Notes: a model not told the origin generated them from the sequence alone. DNA of 64,000 bases from Rhabdophis nuchalis (GCA_039707465.1 CM077648.1:73861619-73925618); one strand, 5' to 3'; positions 20,687 to 33,382 are shown, counted from the stretch's first letter. Numbers and translations: made by a program.

Positions 20687-21970
20687 ATGTGACAACCATT
20701 GCAACATTTATGATGAGGAACACAATCATGATTTAATAATTTAGCTTAATAATTTAGCTTAACATTTTGTTCCAACTTTGAAATGAACATCCTGTTTGCA
20801 CTAAATTTGATAAGGTTGAGTGGGTAAAAGTGTTTGCTCAGATAAGTATGATATCTCTAGAGGTGAAACTTTGGCATAGTTAAAGTCTATACAGCATCTG
20901 TGGTTTCCTGGGATTCCTACAAAGAGATAGGATAGATGGATGATCATCTGGTGAAGTAGGTCAGATGTGAGAAGAAATATCCTGCACTACAAGATTTAAG
21001 ACAGGTTGAAAAGGAGGAGCCTGTGTCGCGTCGACAACACGGGGTCTTGACGATCCGAGATCTCCGTTGACACTTTTGCAGCTGATTGGTCCATTTGGCC
21101 CTAAACTGTCTCGGAGGGACGGCGACTAGGAAGACGAAGCCTTGCTAGTCACAGGGATACCACAAAGTCCCTGTTTGACCCAAGGTGAGCGCTTCTGCTA
21201 GGCGGCAAACAGGCAGCCCCCAGGCTGACAAAGACCGGGGGCGTCTCCGGAAGGAAGCTGTAAAAAGAAAATGGGTCCATCTGGAAAGGTATTTTTCTTT
21301 TTTTTAAAAATACTCTGTCCAAATAAACTTTTTTTTAAAGTAAAACCAAATCCTTTAAGCAAAATAAATAAGGGGTGGAATTAACCTACTTTGGATTGAT
21401 CTGGAAAGTTGTTTTTTTCTTTTGCCTTGTAATTGTGGATTGAAACGCTTGTATCTGGGGGTTTTTTCTCCCTCTTAAAGTGAATGGATTATTTCCTCTT
21501 CTGTTTTTAGCTACTCTATTTTTTGAGCCTTGGACTAAAGTCTTATTTTTATTTTTATAATTCTTCTTATGACTTGCTACTAAAATTCCAATAGGAACTT
21601 TATTTTTTCTTTTCTCTTATAACTAAGAGAGACACATTAGAAAGTGAAAAGTAGCAACACTGCCATTGGGAGGTTACAGGCTGAACCTTTTGAGACAATA
21701 TATTTTTTTTCTTTTTGGAGATTGTTGATTACTTGGATGAAGGGTTTATAATTTGTTTATAGAAACCGATAAAGACTCAAGGGCGTGAATTGTTTTTTAC
21801 AGGTGCTCTTTGAAAATTGTTTAGTTAAAGGAAGGAAAAGAACCCTTCTCCTTTGAAGACTACAACAGAACCAGTGACCTAAATTAATTTGAAAGGAAGA
21901 GATAAAATAAGCCTTAGACCAGGGTGGCAGTGGGGATTAATTTCTTTTTTTTTTTTTTTTTTTTTGTAGC

Positions 21971-22513
21971 ATGATTCAATACCCAGATGAGGATACTTTG
22001 GAATAGCAAAATTTCTTGGCTGGAATTTTAAACCTTTTGGAAGGATATAGGAGAATTGATGAGAAACTGGGAAAACTGGTGCTTATTACAACAAAATATG
22101 AAGAGATGGGCCCCCCCAAAATTAAGGAGAAGGAAGAAGATGTAGAAGATAAACAGATACCCTTCTCAGTTGAAGATAAAGATAAGATAACAGAGGATTT
22201 TGCTAATGGATCAAAGGTGGGGAAAAGCAGAAAGAAGGGATCTTTGAAAAGGGAACCTGAAGAATTTGAACTCCATCTCGCTCTCCAAGAAGAAGAGGGG
22301 AAAAAAGAATTGATGATGGATGTAAGAGGAGAAATTCTTCCAGAAGCACGTCTGATAACCAAAGGTAGACAACTTTTAATAACAGAAGGAGGGCAACAAT
22401 ACTATCTGAGAGTTGCTTTGAATAGTAAAGTGTGGAAAGACATTTATAAGAACTTTACAAAGGAGAACCAAAAAAGACAAGCCACAAATGGCAAGAGAGA
22501 TAAGACTGTTTAG
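21971..22513 (+). pseudogene. ORF1-like protein of the L1-like element, early stop
   Basis: Translation from ATG at 21,971 gives MIQYPDEDTLE, then TAG, then an open frame of about 168 residues. It is charged, rich in Lys and Glu, and ends in a basic stretch (KNFTKENQKRQATNGKRDK). Size and charge fit an ORF1-type nucleic-acid-binding protein, but I see no certain RRM. The internal ATG at 22,016 restores an open frame only by skipping the stop. It is probably not functional. Confidence 0.5.
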
Positions 22514-22573
22514 CTATTGGAAAGACACTGGCTGATACTGAAAGCTGACAATAAAAGATTAGTCACCTCTTGA

Positions 22574-23480
22574 TTTAATTTAATTTAATTTATTTAGATT
22601 TATAGAACTGCCCTTCTCCATCGAAATGGACTCAGGGCGGTGCACAGGAAATTAAAATCGATAAATAACAATAAATACAGAATAATTAAGAATAAATTAA
22701 ACTAAAAGCCTGTGCTAAAAATCCCAATTAAAATTCTAAAATACATTTACTCATTGGCTAAGCTAGGCCGGCTTGATGGAACAGATAAGGCTTAAGTGAG
22801 CGGCAAAAGAGGGGAAGGTCTATGATGGTCCGAAGTTCGGGGGGTAGGTCGTTCCAGAGGGATGGCCCAGCCACTGAGAAGGCCCTCCCCCTGGGCACCG
22901 CTAGCCGGCATTGGCTGGCGGATGGTACCCTGAGGAGGCCCTCCCTATGGGAGTGGATCGGATGGAGGGAGGTATGCGGCAGGAGACGGTCCCGCAAATA
23001 ACTAGGCCCCGTGCCATGGAGCGATTTAAAGATGGTAACAAGCACCTTGAAGCCAGTGCTGGGTTTCAAATTTTTTTAGAACCTACTCTGTAGGTGTGGC
23101 CTATTTTGTGGGCGTGGCTTGGCAGTCATGTGACAGGGTAGGAGTGGCCACCTTTTAAAATGTGGTGAAACTCATTTAACAACGCTCTTGCTTAGCAACC
23201 AAAATTTTGGACTCAATTGTGATGATAAATTCCTTCCTTCCTTCCTTCCTTCCTTCCTTCCTTCCTTCCTTCCTTCCTTCCTTCCTTTCCTTTCCTTTCC
23301 TTTCCTTTCCTTCCCGTTGGGTCACTGGCAGCGGCGGGCCATATTTACTTCCAGTGGGAGCTTCGAGATGCTCCCAGGATCCCCCACGCGGCCGCATTCT
23401 TTACTAGCTGGAGCCTCCAGATGCACCTCAAGGGGAGCCCCATGTAGAGAGCGTTACAGTAGTCTAGGCAGGATGATTAA
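22574..23480 (-). mobile_element. L2/CR1-clade LINE 3' end, itself interrupted
   Basis: The minus strand encodes the C-terminal RT tail (LHGTGPSYLRDRLLPHTS... AGPSLWNDLPPELR). A second element of about 330 bp, starting CAGTGCTGGGTTTCAAA near 23,054 and containing (TTCC)n, splits it. L2 sequence resumes near 23,390 (GGAGCCTCCAGATGCACCTC). Confidence 0.85.
23054..23390 (+). mobile_element. Unclassified DNA element with polypyrimidine core
   Basis: It starts CAGTGCTGGGTTTC, contains GTGGGCGTGGCTTGG, then AACAACGCTCTTGCTTAGCA, a (TTCC)n/(TTTCC)n tract (23,229-23,312) and a short GC-rich block. The same order occurs inverted at about 36,440-36,799. Confidence 0.55.
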
Positions 23481-24620
23481 TAAGTAGAAATTTAGTAATT
23501 TTTAGATTGCTTTAGAAGGATTATTAGTTAAATATCTAATTAGAATAAGAGTAATGAAATAATAATGGCTATAGCTTAATGATATATATATATTACATAC
23601 ACACACACACACATATGTTAACTATTAAGGAATGTTAATTGATATTGTTTAATAAAAAGGGGTAGAAATAGTGTTATTTGATTATTAGGTAGAACACGTT
23701 CTCAAGGTTCAATGTTATTGGAGGTTTCTTGAAATAGTCAATGAATGCTATTATGTGGCTATGTTTATGAGTGTGAATTATTAGAGGGAAAAGCACATTT
23801 AAATAATTGTGGTTAAATATCCTTTGTATGAGGATATTAAGATATACAATGAATTTTTGATTTAAAGTGTGTAATTTAATATGAATAATGATGGTGGAAG
23901 AAATGCACGAGAACTATATGTAACCAATCGACACGCTTTCTACAGGATGTAATGAAGAATGATTTTTCTTTGTATTTTGTTTAATTAAAATAAAATTTCT
24001 ATTATAAAAAAAAGATTTAAGACAGGTTATATTATTACCTTTAGGGTTTTTTTAATACTTTAAGAGAAAGAAGATAACCTTGTCACTTTTTCTGTACACA
24101 CACTGACACACATTAAAAATGAAATTGATGCCAGGCCTCCAAAAAAATACCCATACACACACACACACGTATACACTATATGTACAGTGCATTCAGAAAG
24201 CATTCGCATCCCTTCACTGTTGTCAATGTTGTTATGCTGCAGTCGGATTCTACAGTCCTAGAAGTTATTTTTTTCCTTAATCTACACTCAGTAACCCATA
24301 ATGATGAAGTCAAAACAGAATTTTAGAAATGTCTGTAAATTTATTTTTCAAAAAAACTGAAATATCACATTGGCATAAGTATTCAGACCCTTCACTCAAT
24401 ACTTTGTTGAAGCCCCTTTGGCAGCAATTACAGCCTCAAGTCTTTGCATACCTCGGTTGGGGAATGTTCTGCTATTCTCCCTAGCAAATCCTCAAGCTCA
24501 AGTCCTGAGCACTGTGGAACAGGTTTTCATTGAGGATTTCCCTGTACTTTGTTCTATTCAGCTTTTCCTGAATCCTGACCAGTCCTCCCTGTCCTTGCTG
24601 CTGAAAAGTACCCCCTACAG

Positions 24621-24709
24621 CAGGGGTCTGCAAAGTTGGCTATGCTGGCCGGGGAATTCTGGGAGTTGAAGTCCACCGGTCTTCAAAGAGCCAACTTTGC
24701 AGACCCCTG
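24621..24709. mobile_element. Palindromic hAT-type MITE, copy 5 (short)
   Basis: An 89-bp inverted repeat, CAGGGGTCTGCAAAGTTGGC to its complement, with an exact 8-bp duplication CCCTACAG (24,613-24,620 and 24,710-24,717). It is nested in the Tc1 transposase remnant. Confidence 0.9.
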
Positions 24710-25381
24710 CCCTACAGCATGATGCGGCCACCACCATGCTTCACTATTGGATGTTATTTGGCAAGTGATGAGCGGTGCCTGGTTTCCTCCAGACATAACT
24801 TTTAAATTAAGGCCAAACTTAATTTGGTTTCATCAAACCTTATTTCTCATTTTTGGAAACTCCAACCAGGCTTTCAGATGTTTTGCACTGAGAAGAGGCT
24901 TCTGCCTAGCAACTCTGCCCTGCAGCCCAGATTGATGGAGGACTGCGGACGGTGATTGTTGTCCTTTTGGAACTCTTTCCAATTTCCACACAGGATCTCT
25001 GGAGCTCAGTCAGAATGACCATTGCGTTGTGGGTTCTCTCTCATTAAGGCCAGTTGCTCAGGTTGATGACGCAAATAGCTCTTGGAAGAGTCCTGGTTGT
25101 GTCAAGCTTCTCCCATTTGAGAATTATGGAGGCCACTGTGCTCTTAGGAACCTTCAGTACAGCAGAAATTTTATTGTAGCCTTCCTGCATCTATACTTTG
25201 CAATAAACCTGTGTTTGAGCTCTGCAGGCAGTTCCTTTGACCTTATGACTTTTGCTCTGCTACAATATGCATTGTCAGCTGTGAGGCCTTCTACTGAGAG
25301 GTGTGTGCCTTTCCAAATCATATCCGATCAATTTAATTTACCATAGGTGGACTCCAATCAAAGTGTAGGAACATGTCATAA

Positions 25382-25647
25382 CAAGGGGTGGGTTTCAGCC
25401 GGCGTTACTGCTGGTTCACTTGTGCGTGTGCTTCGCGCATGCACTGGATGCACACTGCATGTGCATGCACAGTTCAATGAAAATTGTTCTGAGCATGCGC
25501 AGAACTAAAAAAAAAAAGATGACGCGACGACCGGGGAACCAGTTAGGGGGCATGGCCAGCCTAGGTCGCTGCAGGTTCTGCAACCAAGGCCAGCATACCA
25601 CTACTGGTTCAGTTGAACTGGGCTGAACGGGTAGGAACCCACCTCTG
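25382..25647. mobile_element. hAT-like non-autonomous element
   Basis: The left end CAAGGGGTGGGTTTCAGCC and right end GTAGGAACCCACCTCTG are partly inverted. The interior holds GTGCATGCACAGTTCAATG and GAGCATGCGCAGAAC. No convincing target duplication is seen. It interrupts the Tc1 element. Confidence 0.5.
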
Positions 25648-26193
25648 GTTGTATCTATCAAGAGAAGGCACCTGAGCTAAATTTCAAGTGTTGATGCAAA
25701 GGGTCTGAATACTTAAGCCAATGTGATATTTCAGTTTTTTTTCTTTTTAATAAATTTATAGACATTTCTAAACATTCTGTTTTCACTTTGTCATTATGGA
25801 ATACTGAGCATACATTAATGAAAAAAAATGAATTTCAACAACTGTAGAATCAGACTACAGCATGACAAAAGTTAAGGGGGTCTGAATGCTTTCTGAATGC
25901 ATTGTATGTACACACACACACACATATATATTAATCACAATCCATTTTGAATACATAGTAGAAAAAAGTCATTTATTTTTATTTTTTTAATTTTTTTTAT
26001 ATTTATATCCCACCCTTCTCCAAGAGGACCCAGGGCGGCGCACAGGAAATTTAAAAATATACAAAAATACAAAATAAATATATAATTTAAAATATATATT
26101 AAATTACCTGATCCTATGCTAAAACCAAATTATTAAAAACCCAATTTAAAACTTTCTAAAAGTCCCCATGGGAGGTTAGGCTAGGCCGGCATG

Positions 26194-28374
26194 TTAGAAG
26201 AGGTATGTCTTTAGACATTGGCGGAAGAGGCGGAGGTCGGTGATGGTGTGTAATTCAGGGGGTAGGTCGTTCCAAAGGGCTGGGCCCGCCACAGAGAAGG
26301 CTCTTCCCCTGGGTGTCGCCAGTCGGCATTGTCCGGCCGACAGCACCCTGAGAAGGCCCTCTCTGTGGGAGCGGATCGGTCTAAGGGATGTATGGGGCAG
26401 GAGGCGGTCTCGCATATAACTAGGCCCCGAGCCATGGAGCGCTTTAAAGATGGTCGTCAAAACCTTGAAGCGCACCCGAAAGGCTACAGGAAGCCAATGC
26501 AGCTCGCGCAGGATCAGTGTTATGTGGGAGCATGTGGTGGCTCCCGTAATTACCCGCGCGGCTGCGTTTTGGACTAGCTGTAGCTTTCGAGTGTACCTCA
26601 AGGGTAGCCCCATGTAGAGAGCATTACAGTAGTCGAGTCGGGACGTCACGAGAGCTTGAGTGACTGTGCGAAGGGCAGCCCAGTCCAGTAAGGGGCGCAA
26701 TTGGCGCATCAGGCGTACCTGATGAAACGCCCCCCTGGCCACGGCCGCCACATGGTCCTCCAAGGACAGCCGGGAATCCAGGAGGACACCCAAATTGTGC
26801 GCCCTCTCCACGGGGGCCAGTGTTTCGCCCCCAATGGCCAGAGTTGGAGTAATCTGGCTGAACCGGGGTGCCGGAAACCACAGCCACTCAGTCTTGGCAG
26901 GGTTGAGCTTGAGTTTGTTGCCACCCATCCAGATCTGTACGGCTTCCAAACACAGGGACAGCACTTCAGCGGCATCGTTGGGGTGGTCTGGGGTGGATAT
27001 GTACAGCTGAGTGTCATCAGCATACAGATGGTACTCCACCCCAAAACCACGGATGATCTCACCCAGCGGCTTCATATATGTGTTAAACAGGAGGGGCGAG
27101 AGGACCGACCCCTGAGGAACCCCACATAAGAGAGGCCTCGAGGTCGACCTCTGCCCTCCCGTCAACACATATTACGACCGACCAGAGAGATAGGACGAGA
27201 ACCACCGCAAAACGGTGCCTCCCAGCCCCAACCCCCCCAGTCGGTGCAATAGGATACCATGGTCGATGGTATCAAAAGCCGCCGAGAGGTCTAATAGGAC
27301 TAGGATAGAGGAATAACCTCTATCCTGCGCCCTCGAGAGATCATCAACCAACGCGACCAATGCCGTCTCGGTGTTGTGACCGGGTCGGAAGCTGGACTGG
27401 CGCGGGTCTAGATAATCAACTTCCTCCAGGTGTTGCGGAAACTGTTGGGCTACCACACTCTCAACAACCTTCACCAAAAAGTGAAGGTTGGAGACCGGAC
27501 GATAGTTCTCCAGCAATGCTGGGTCCAGGGACGGCTTCTTGAGGAGGGGCCTCACTACCGCCTCTTTCAAGATGGCAGGTAAGGACCCCTCACTCAAAGA
27601 TGCGTTGACAATGCCCTGGAGCCAGCCTCGTGTCGTCTCCCAGGATGCCAGTACAAGCCAGGAGGGACACGGGTCAAATAAACATGTGGTCGCCCTAAGT
27701 TTCCTTGACAACCTGTCCATATCCTCGGTGGTAACAAAATCAAACTCTTCCCAAAATGGAACCTCAAGACTAGTCTCGGACAGTCCCACAGGACCACTGT
27801 CAATGGAGGGTAGCTCATTCCGAATCCGAGTGATTTTCTCCTGCAGATAAATCCCAAATTCCTCTGCTCGCCCTTGTAGAGGGGCTTCCCGCGGCCTCTG
27901 TTGAAGGAGGGAGCGGGTCACCCCAAACAGGGCGGCAGGGCGGTTATCTGCGGATGCAATAAGGGTGGCACAATACTCACGTTTGGCCACCCTTATCGCC
28001 ACTAAGTAAGCCCTAATATGGGTTCTCACTAGTGTTCGGTCGGCTTCGGAGCGAGAGGATCTCCATCTGCTCTCTAAGCGTCTCTTGTGGCGTTTCATTC
28101 CCCGAAGCTCCTCGGTAAACCAGGGAGCCTGGGTGGTTCGTCGCCGCAAGAGAGGCCGCAAGGGCGCGACTCGGTCCAAGGCCCCCGTGGCCGCACTTAA
28201 CCATGCAGCCACTAGGTCCTCAGTCGAGTCGCGGGGCAAGGTCACAGGAATTGGCCCAAGCTCCCTCTGGAACCTTTCCGGGTCCATTAGAAGCCTGGGG
28301 CGGAACCATCTAAGAGTATCCGGTGAGGTGAAGCGATTGGAAAGTCCAGCCGAAGGAGAGCGTGATCTGTCCAT
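26194..28374 (-). pseudogene. L2-clade reverse transcriptase ORF, single internal stop
   Basis: The minus-strand frame 28,374-27,172 encodes the linker and first RT blocks ([45 protein letters not shown]). It continues in the same frame after one TAA (27,172-27,174) to 26,194. That part has GVPQGSVLSPLLFN, the catalytic YADD (27,013-27,024), KLKLNPAKTEWL and the tail AGPALWNDLPPELH. Apart from the stop, where sister copies have a sense codon, the RT frame is open over about 720 codons. Confidence 0.9.
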
Positions 28375-29077
28375 GACAAGGGAATGATGACTAAATCCCC
28401 TATTCCCAGATCACAGCTCCACTGTCCCGAGACAAAGATCAAATCCAGCGTGTTTCCCCCCTCGTGAGTAGGGCCTAAAACTACCTGGGTCAGGTCCATG
28501 GCCGTCATGGAGGCCATGAACTCCCGAGCTGCTCCAGAGGCTTCGCCCGCCGACGGCAGGTTAAAGTCCCCCATGACTACTAGTCTGGGGGTCTCAACTG
28601 CCGCCTCGGCTATCACCTCTAGGAGCTCGGGCAGGGCTGTTGTTGCATAGCGAGGAGCCAGGTATACAACTAACACGCCCAACTGCCTCCCTAGGCCCCA
28701 TCTCATGCAGAGAGATTCACACCCGGTTGTCTGAGGGACTGTGGTCTCCTTCGGCTGAAGACCTTAACCATAATCACCACTCCCCCACCCCTCCCTAGGG
28801 CCCTAGGCTGATGGAAGGTGCGGTAACCTGGTGGGCACATTTCCACGAGGGGTAGACCCCCTTCGTGGCCCAACCAGGTTTCCATTATACCCACCAGGTC
28901 CGGGTCCCCCTCTGACACAAGGTCATGGATGAGGGGGGCTTTCTGAACCACGGACCTGGCATTGCATAACATCAGCCTAGGGCCCCGGGTCTGTGATTCC
29001 TGCCCACCTAGTCTGCGATGGGAGGCCGGAGAGTTGGAGCACGTGACCGCCTGTGTCCAGCGGCCATGGTCTTCCAA
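28287..29077 (-). pseudogene. L2-clade endonuclease domain, frameshifted
   Basis: Two minus-strand frames (28,703-29,077 and 28,287-28,706) together cover the endonuclease domain. Visible motifs are LMLCNARSVVQKAPLIHDLV, ETWL, the catalytic-site motif GDFNLP and the terminal WTDHALLRLDF. A frame change near 28,700 separates the halves, and another near 28,330 precedes the linker/RT frame. Confidence 0.8.
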
Positions 29078-29949
29078 CCGATGACGCCTATTCCGCCTCC
29101 ACTGCCCCTGCCCCTCCCTAAGACCAGATCGATAGCAAACGCCTCAGTGGAAACGACCCCCCCTTCCCCTTCCTCCATTACCCTTCTTCCGCCGGACGGC
29201 CCAATCGTTTGCCGTTCCCTCCCAGGACTATTTACCCCCCCCCACCTGGAACCCCCTAAAATCCGAATTAAAAATTTATGTAAAAACCCCCTTAATTTGC
29301 GCTTCGCCCACCTCTCAGGAGCAATCAGTCCATCCTCGAGGTGGGCCCGTGTTAAACAGGGGGGCCAGGCCTGCGAGAGTGGAGCCTCCCGCAGGCAAAG
29401 GAGATCACACCTAGAGTACACTGCTAAAAAATGGATCTTGAGAGTCATCTTGAGAGTTAGCAAGATTGATTATATGGTACAAAGTTATTACAGAATCTAG
29501 TTCTCCTTCAGATACCACGAAACAGCCTCTTCCTCTAGTTAATAGTGTTTTAAAAAAACAGTAAGGCAAGAGAGGAAATGAGGATTTTAACAGCCATAGC
29601 ATACTTTTACTGACACCCTATCTCTTATAATGTGTATAGGACTTGCAAAAGTCAGACATCAGGTAATCCTGCAAAATACTGAATTTGAATTTTTCATGTT
29701 TGCATTTAGAGAACTGAAGAAACAAAATCAAACTTACCTTAGCACAGAATTCTACAAACAAATAAAATGATTTAGAGCATATTTAAAACAGTGAGAGCTT
29801 TTTGGTCTTTGTGGATTAGTCAAGTTAGATCTAACACGAGAAGCAATTCATTAGTGTAATAATGTACTAAATAAACATTAACATTAAAATAGTCTTAAAA
29901 TTAACAAAGATGGAAAGAAAGGGAGCAAGATACACACAGGGAGGAGTGG

Positions 29950-30235
29950 GTCCATTAATTACCTCTAATTTGACTAGGGCTCCGGGCCAATTGGCAGAAC
30001 CATGATTTCAAGCTCTTTTGGGAGGCCAAAAGGGTGGGTGGGGACATGCTTGGGAGGAACAATGTTCCAGGGGATGGGAACCATGATAGAAAAGACTCTT
30101 TTTCTGGACCCTGGCAGCAGAATATCTTGACTGACGGGGTCCACAGCATACCCCTTCTTCTGGAATGGGTGGATGTAGGCCAATTCCTCCCCATTGCCTT
30201 GAGATGGGACCTCAGGTAACATGGAGCCATTAGTT
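29950..30235 (-). mobile_element. Diverged L2/CR1-like LINE C-terminal fragment
   Basis: The minus-strand reading resembles RT-tail blocks (EKESFLSWFPSPGTLFLPSM aligns with the AFSVAGPALWNDLPPE block). It is shared with the old copy at 56,090. No intact frame. Confidence 0.5.
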
Positions 30236-30459
30236 ATGAAATGTATTCATATATCAAGCAGCACAATTAAGTTTAATCAAGTAATTCTCTTGAATCAGTT
30301 TCAACTGATGATTCTGTGGGTTTATCTATGCAATATCTTGATTTTGCTGGTTGGCTTGGAGCCATAATGGGGGTGCTCTTCCCTGAAAGTGGCTGACAGG
30401 TAAGAAAAAAAACTCATCCCAGCGCTGTTTGACCCCTTTGTTTAGTTTTTATTCTTAAC

Positions 30460-30950
30460 TAGCTGATAACCAGGCATTGCAGGGATATTTATTTATAGGG
30501 GAAAATGTCCGGACTAAACATAATTTCTAATGTTGGATTTTTCTCCTTACAAGAGGGAACCCCCGTGTGGAGTACTATGAAGCTTTTACCATGGCAACTC
30601 CACTATGCTACAAAGTAGAAGCCATTTTATGGCAGTACAGTAGAAGCCATTTAACAGTAGAAGCCATTTAACAACAGGCTGTATCTTAACAGAACACACA
30701 CACCGAGGGGTTTTAGTGTCTTACCCCCCACAGTATTTGTTTCCAGAGAGTAAGACATCTGTGTACCAAGTTTGGTTGAAATTGCTCGAAGTGTTCCAGA
30801 GTTATGCTGGAACATACACACAGCCGTTTTACATATATCTTAATTAATTAATTTTAATTGCTTTTATATTTACTTTTTTAAGCTTGTAAGCTTGCCTACA
30901 AGTGCCTTATTGATGAGTTGGATGGCATACAAATATAATAAATAAATGAA
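30460..30950 (+). repeat. Unclassified interspersed repeat with LINE-like (AATA) tail
   Basis: It begins AGCTGATAACCAGGCATTGC, contains three AGTAGAAGCCATTT repeats, and continues through ACCAAGTTTGGTTGAAATTG. A separate tail block ends GGATGGCATACAAATATAAT and AAATAAATG. It is non-coding and of uncertain class. Confidence 0.4.
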
Positions 30951-33370
30951 TGTTCTTGGCAATAGTATGGAAGCGGCTACTTCCATAATGTTTTTCAACT
31001 TCCCAATCCAGCCATAACCCTTTCTGTTAATATCTCATCAGCATACTAACCGGCCCAACCTACCTTTCCAAACCCACCTACTGTAATTTTGCCCAGATAT
31101 TGCCACCTGCTGAGACATTAAGGTCAAATCTACCTAAAAAGAACTATTTAAAAATACACTTGTTCCAAGGAGCTTACTTTTATTAAAGCCAGATTCAAAT
31201 GATATGTAATATTTATGTCTTGTGCAGTAGGTGGCAGTTGGATATAACTAAACTCTGGGGAAGGTTTACAATAAAAGGGTTTCTATTGTGAAATCTTTCA
31301 GTATATGAAAACTCTCTAAAACCATTTAATGCACTGTTTTAGTCACTAATCAATGATAAGCAAAATAGTTCAAACAACAAAGTATAAACATTTTTGGTTG
31401 TCAGCTATTAAAATTCAGAAGTTACTGGCGGAGTGAGAAATACTCTTGAAATATTTCAATATTACAGATGTTTGTGATGTACATTCAATGCAATATGCAA
31501 TAGAAGAGGAGGGAGCTGTGTTAGATATGTTCACTACATTGAGTTATTTGTAAAAATAATAAGAGGATATAAATAAATTAATAAATAAAAATATTCAATT
31601 GAACCTGAGGTAGGTAGGATTGACTGTAGCAATTATTTTGTAACGACTGGCACTTTGATTACAGTAGCAATGGTGCAGCACAGGAAAACCTGAAGGACCA
31701 GTTTCAGGATAGATCTTGTATAGTTGCTAAGAGACAACATCAACTCGATGGCCCATAATCAAAGAGAAAGATGCTATATTCATAGCAACAAAGTAACATA
31801 TTTGACTGTTGACGTGATGTTCTTTGAAAAAACAACAGAAATATATCCTAGCCATTTATTATGTTTCTGTATTTATTATTATTGTATTTCTACTTTCTCC
31901 ATCAGAAACACTAAGTTAGGCCACAGGAAGTAACTGTATAGTATTGAAATAAAACTTGCCATTATTCTGTGCAAACTCCTATGCAACAGATGGAATCAGA
32001 CTGATTCAGTACTAAAGTAATTTGGCACAACTGAATTACCAACATTTAGCATGGGAACTTGTAACTTGAGTTATAGTGATTCTGAGCATAGCATGGAAAC
32101 GTTTGTCTCAAATGAATTCAATCAACATTCTCTGATGTCTATTTTTGCAACAATTTGTTGTTTAGGGACAACAATATGATTTATAAAATGTTTGCATACT
32201 TCACTTAACCAGGTGTCTTTTGAACATGATATTTGAAATAAAACATAATTAGCTTACCCCAGAGTGGCAGCCCTATTTTTGTAGATGTGGAACATTTTCA
32301 GCTTACAGATTTTAGTCCATTTCCAGAGATTCCTTAAAAATGTGGGGATTTTAAATCTCACATAAGTAGTAAGCAAGCAGCTAGTCTTTAAACCACAATC
32401 TTTTGGTTGATTTTGCTACATATATCACATGAGAATATACCTGATTACTTTATTCTGTTTCTCTCTTTGTCTTAGATATTAATGTAATTCTATTCTCACC
32501 ACCCACTTTCTTTCTCTATGGCTATTGTTGCTCTCACAGGAATTTCCTGCATTCATCAGCTGAAGTGGCTGTGATCCGTGAATACTTATATGATAATCAA
32601 ATTGGCTAGTCTTTAAGGTATCACAACTCTTTATTTTTACCATTGTCCATTCTGCCAGAAGAAGGTAGTTAAAGCTCAGAAATGTGTGAGGTCTCAAATG
32701 GAGGCAGAGTGCTATTATACTCCTTTAATACGTCCCTGTTTTTCATGTGCAAAAGTGCCACTTTCAGATGACCTCACAGGAATTGTGGGAAATTATCTAG
32801 CAGAGAAATGCGTCTTACTCCAGCTAACCAAAGAACAGCATGGGAAAGAATAAGGAGCAGTTTATTTTACAGATATATTCCACTGAGTAAAAACAAGTTA
32901 TGCTGCTTGACTGCTCTTTAGAACTACATAGAGTTGGCTACTTGCTAAAACAATATGGGTCACAGGTGAAAATATGTAGTCTATGCAGTCTAATTTCCAT
33001 GACAAAAACACCACACAATAAGAGTTCTTTCCTGTAAGAGTGCAAAGACTGGAATAATAAGGTCATGACAGGTCAAAATTGAGATGGCTTGGAAGAAAGA
33101 GAAGCTAATGCAGGCCCCAACCATAGATACAGTTATGTGAGAAATTTTAAGGCTGCACTGCAAAATCTACTCATGGAGAAGTGATTATTACTGAATTTAC
33201 CTTCTGAGTCTAACTATATTTTGTTAAAGAATTCCAACAAGATAACTTGACTCTGGCCATGTTCACAATTTATTTTTTAATTCAAGTGATTAAAAACAAG
33301 CAGAAAATTTATTCTAAAACAGCGACATATTTGCTATTGCACAAAACTGCCTTTTCTGTAGTTGCCTCTA
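30951..33370. other. Intergenic stretch with no recognised element
   Basis: AT-rich single-copy-looking sequence. I see no exon, RNA gene or clear transposon; the short ORFs have no recognisable content. Confidence 0.6.
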
Positions 33371-33382
33371 ACTAATGTAGAA

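Larger units (their letters stand above)
21008..24011 (+). mobile_element. L1-like retrotransposon lacking ORF2 (ORF1-only), with nested L2
   Basis: A 17-bp duplication AAGATTTAAGACAGGTT flanks it exactly (20,991-21,007 and 24,012-24,028), and the right end is a short A-rich tail after AATAAAATTTC. These are hallmarks of L1-type target-primed insertion. It has a CpG-containing 5' leader of about 1 kb, one ORF1-like frame (21,971-22,513), then a long 3' region with no RT. A minus-strand L2 interrupts it at 22,574-23,480. Loss of ORF2 by internal deletion, comparable to HAL1-type elements, is the simplest reading. Confidence 0.65.
24185..25904 (-). mobile_element. Degenerate Tc1/mariner transposon with two nested insertions
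   Basis: Ends CAGTGCATTCAGAAAGCATT and AGAAAGCATTCAGACC-type inverted partner (25,866-25,904) are flanked by TA. The minus strand retains broken Tc1 transposase reading, for example ILKWEKLDTT around 25,100 and GGGSIMLWGCFSA around 24,720. Frameshifts and stops are many. Nested within are a fold-back MITE (24,621-24,709) and another hAT-like element (25,382-25,647). The ends are better conserved than the coding part. Confidence 0.8.
25975..29480 (-). mobile_element. Near full-length L2/CR1-clade non-LTR retrotransposon
   Basis: The minus strand carries, in order, a leader (about 29,480-29,080), an apurinic-type endonuclease, a linker, a reverse transcriptase and the C-terminal WNDLPPEL block. 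A 3' UTR with GGGTCCTCTTGGAGAAGGG and an A-rich tail follow. This is the longest of at least eight copies in the window, all but one of the clear copies on the minus strand. One in-frame stop and two frame changes show it is now inactive. The 5' boundary is uncertain. Confidence 0.9.
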
